A stretch of DNA of 6,585 nucleotides from NCBI GenBank assembly GCA_031290855.1, contig JAISLM010000173.1, positions 1-6,585 on the forward strand, read 5' to 3'. The DNA is from Spirochaetaceae bacterium. Lineage in GTDB: Bacteria > Spirochaetota > Spirochaetia > Treponematales > Breznakiellaceae. Of this stretch, positions 5,919 through 6,585 are shown piece after piece (positions within the stretch are counted from its first letter, which is position 1; each line of letters begins with the position of its first letter). The position numbers and the translations under genes are program-made. The notes beneath the pieces were generated by a model that saw only the letters and a list, made by a program, of their open reading frames with translations, searched no databases and was not told the DNA's origin.

Positions 5919-6427
5919 TAATCTGGTCAAAGACGTATCCCTGGCCGCTCCCAACCAGGCGTGGGCGGCCGGCATTACCTACATCCGCACCGGTGGGGGC
6001 TTTCCGTGTCTCGCTCTGCTGATGGACCTGTTTTCCCGAAAAATAGCCGGCTATCACGCGGGGGACACCCCGGAAGCCGAAGTGACGGTTCGCGCTCTGG
6101 AGCTGGCGCTGAAGGATCTCCCCGACGCCTTTTTCCCGCCCTTAATTAAGACTGCGGCAGCCGGTACTGCCCGCATCTGTATGTTGAAAAACTCACATCC
6201 CGCGGGCTTCCGGTAAGTAGACATGAGGAGCCGCGCTGTTACGAAAACGCCCGTGCCGAAAGGCTGAACGGGATACTGAAACAGGAATACGGGCTTGGCT
6301 GTTCGTTTCGGAGCAGGAAACAGGCGCCGGCGGCGGCTGGTGAGGCGGTGTTCCCGTGCAACACCAGGCGGCCTCATCTGCTCCTTAAAATGAAACGCCT
6401 GAAAATACACGCCGCAGGGTCGCGTAA
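5911..6427 (+). pseudogene. IS3-family OrfB transposase, frameshifted
   Basis: This is the DDE integrase-like catalytic domain of an IS3-type transposase, lacking its N-terminal helix-turn-helix part. Frame one (5911 to about 6145) gives NLVKD, APNQAWAAGITYI and MDLFSRKIAGY. The first catalytic Asp (normally W-x-x-D-I-T-Y) is Gly, codon GGC at 5971-5973. The second Asp is intact at 6025-6027. Near 6145 a small deletion shifts the frame; DCGSRYC, EEPRCYENARAERLNGILK (catalytic Glu at 6258-6260) and NTRRPH follow in another frame. A further one-base loss near 6390 moves the last residues, ETPENTRRRVA, into the third frame, ending at TAA 6425-6427. Confidence 0.88.
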
Positions 6428-6585
6428 AATCTGTCAACCTGTTTGTCAAGTCCTGAAATAGGTTGACAGATATTTACGCGACCCTACGGTGCGTATTTTC
6501 AGGCGTTTCGTAGTTAAGGGCCAGATGGGGCCGCCTCGTGTTGTACAGGAACACCGCATCACTAACCGCCGCCAACGCCCGCTTC
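6317..6585. repeat. Large inverted repeat from tail-to-tail IS3 copies
   Basis: The left arm 6317-6440 and the right arm 6460-6585 are reverse complements apart from scattered differences. The best-matched part joins 6392-6440 to 6460-6509. The 19-base centre (6441-6459) is flanked by an exact 11-base inverted repeat, TCTGTCAACCT (6430-6440) and AGGTTGACAGA (6460-6470). These are the apparent terminal repeats of the elements. Transcribed from either side, it would fold into a very long hairpin and could stop transcription in both directions. Confidence 0.85.
6474..6585 (-). CDS. IS3-family OrfB transposase, C-terminal end (partial)
   Basis: Reading the minus strand from the window edge gives 36 codons, including VFLYNTRRPHLALNYETPEN and ending HRRVA, then TAA at 6474-6476. 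This is the usual C-terminus of an IS3-type OrfB, with the RRPH element intact. The frame is uninterrupted here, unlike the plus-strand copy at 6317-6427. By hand alignment the two differ at about 18 of 112 positions plus one single-base gap, so they are related copies and not an exact recent duplication. The rest of the gene lies beyond the window. Confidence 0.85.
   Translation of the reverse strand, partial: KRALAAVSDAVFLYNTRRPHLALNYETPENTHRRVA

Larger units (their letters stand above)
5703..6468 (+). mobile_element. IS3-family insertion sequence, degenerate and internally deleted
   Basis: The remnant carries the end of orfA and the catalytic half of orfB, in the IS3 order. The N-terminal part of orfB and probably the last part of orfA are missing, since the two fragments meet at about 5905-5915. 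The right terminus is most likely GGTTGACA at 6461-6468, 41 bases past the orfB stop, with TGTCAACC at 6432-6439 as its mirror. No matching left end was found with confidence. Stop codons, frameshifts and a lost catalytic residue show that it cannot make an active transposase. Confidence 0.85.

Noticed and set aside
5259..5975. Minus-strand open frame of 238 codons across the hairpin region and IS remnant
   Set aside because: Half of it is antisense to the OrfA/OrfB fragments and the rest crosses the stem-loops. It has no motif, no domain-like composition and no convincing ribosome binding site.

Overview
The window reads as bacterial, and my best guess is a spirochaete of the termite-gut Treponema type. 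That rests on family resemblance only: a secreted WD40-repeat gene with very regular 42-residue blades, IS3-type transposase debris, and a lipoprotein with a relaxed lipobox. No rRNA or tRNA gene is present to settle it.

Layout. (1) Bases 1-371 hold no recognisable gene. They carry a cluster of REP-like direct repeats built from two short palindromes. (2) Bases 372-2420 hold four plus-strand reading frames joined end to end by ATGA overlaps: a 30-residue peptide, a 20-residue peptide, a 143-residue two-helix membrane protein, and a 490-residue lipoprotein with motifs like those of the EreA/ChaN/TraB group. (3) Bases 2482-2922 hold a broken WD40 gene. Its signal peptide is followed directly by an in-frame TAA, then by three blades, the last cut short. 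(4) Bases 2961-5206, minus strand, hold a GC-rich two-gene operon: hisD (histidinol dehydrogenase, last two steps of histidine synthesis) and pyrF (type 2 orotidine 5'-phosphate decarboxylase, last step of UMP synthesis), also joined by an ATGA overlap. An extended -10 promoter (TGGTATAAT) lies so close to the hisD ATG that the mRNA is predicted to be leaderless. (5) Bases 5237-5702 are non-coding and contain at least three strong stem-loops. (6) Bases 5703-6468 are the wreck of an IS3-family element. (7) From about 6470 to the window end runs the 3' end of a second IS3 copy in opposite orientation, so the two transposase genes meet tail to tail in a large inverted repeat.

How it fits together. 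hisD and pyrF are the only intact genes with assigned metabolic roles. They differ in base composition from the left half and sit between a truncated gene and transposon debris, so they look like a cassette placed in, or left standing in, a rearranged region. The ATGA-linked operon on the left is the least familiar part: a lipoprotein and a small membrane protein preceded by two tiny coupled frames. Its function is not known to me.
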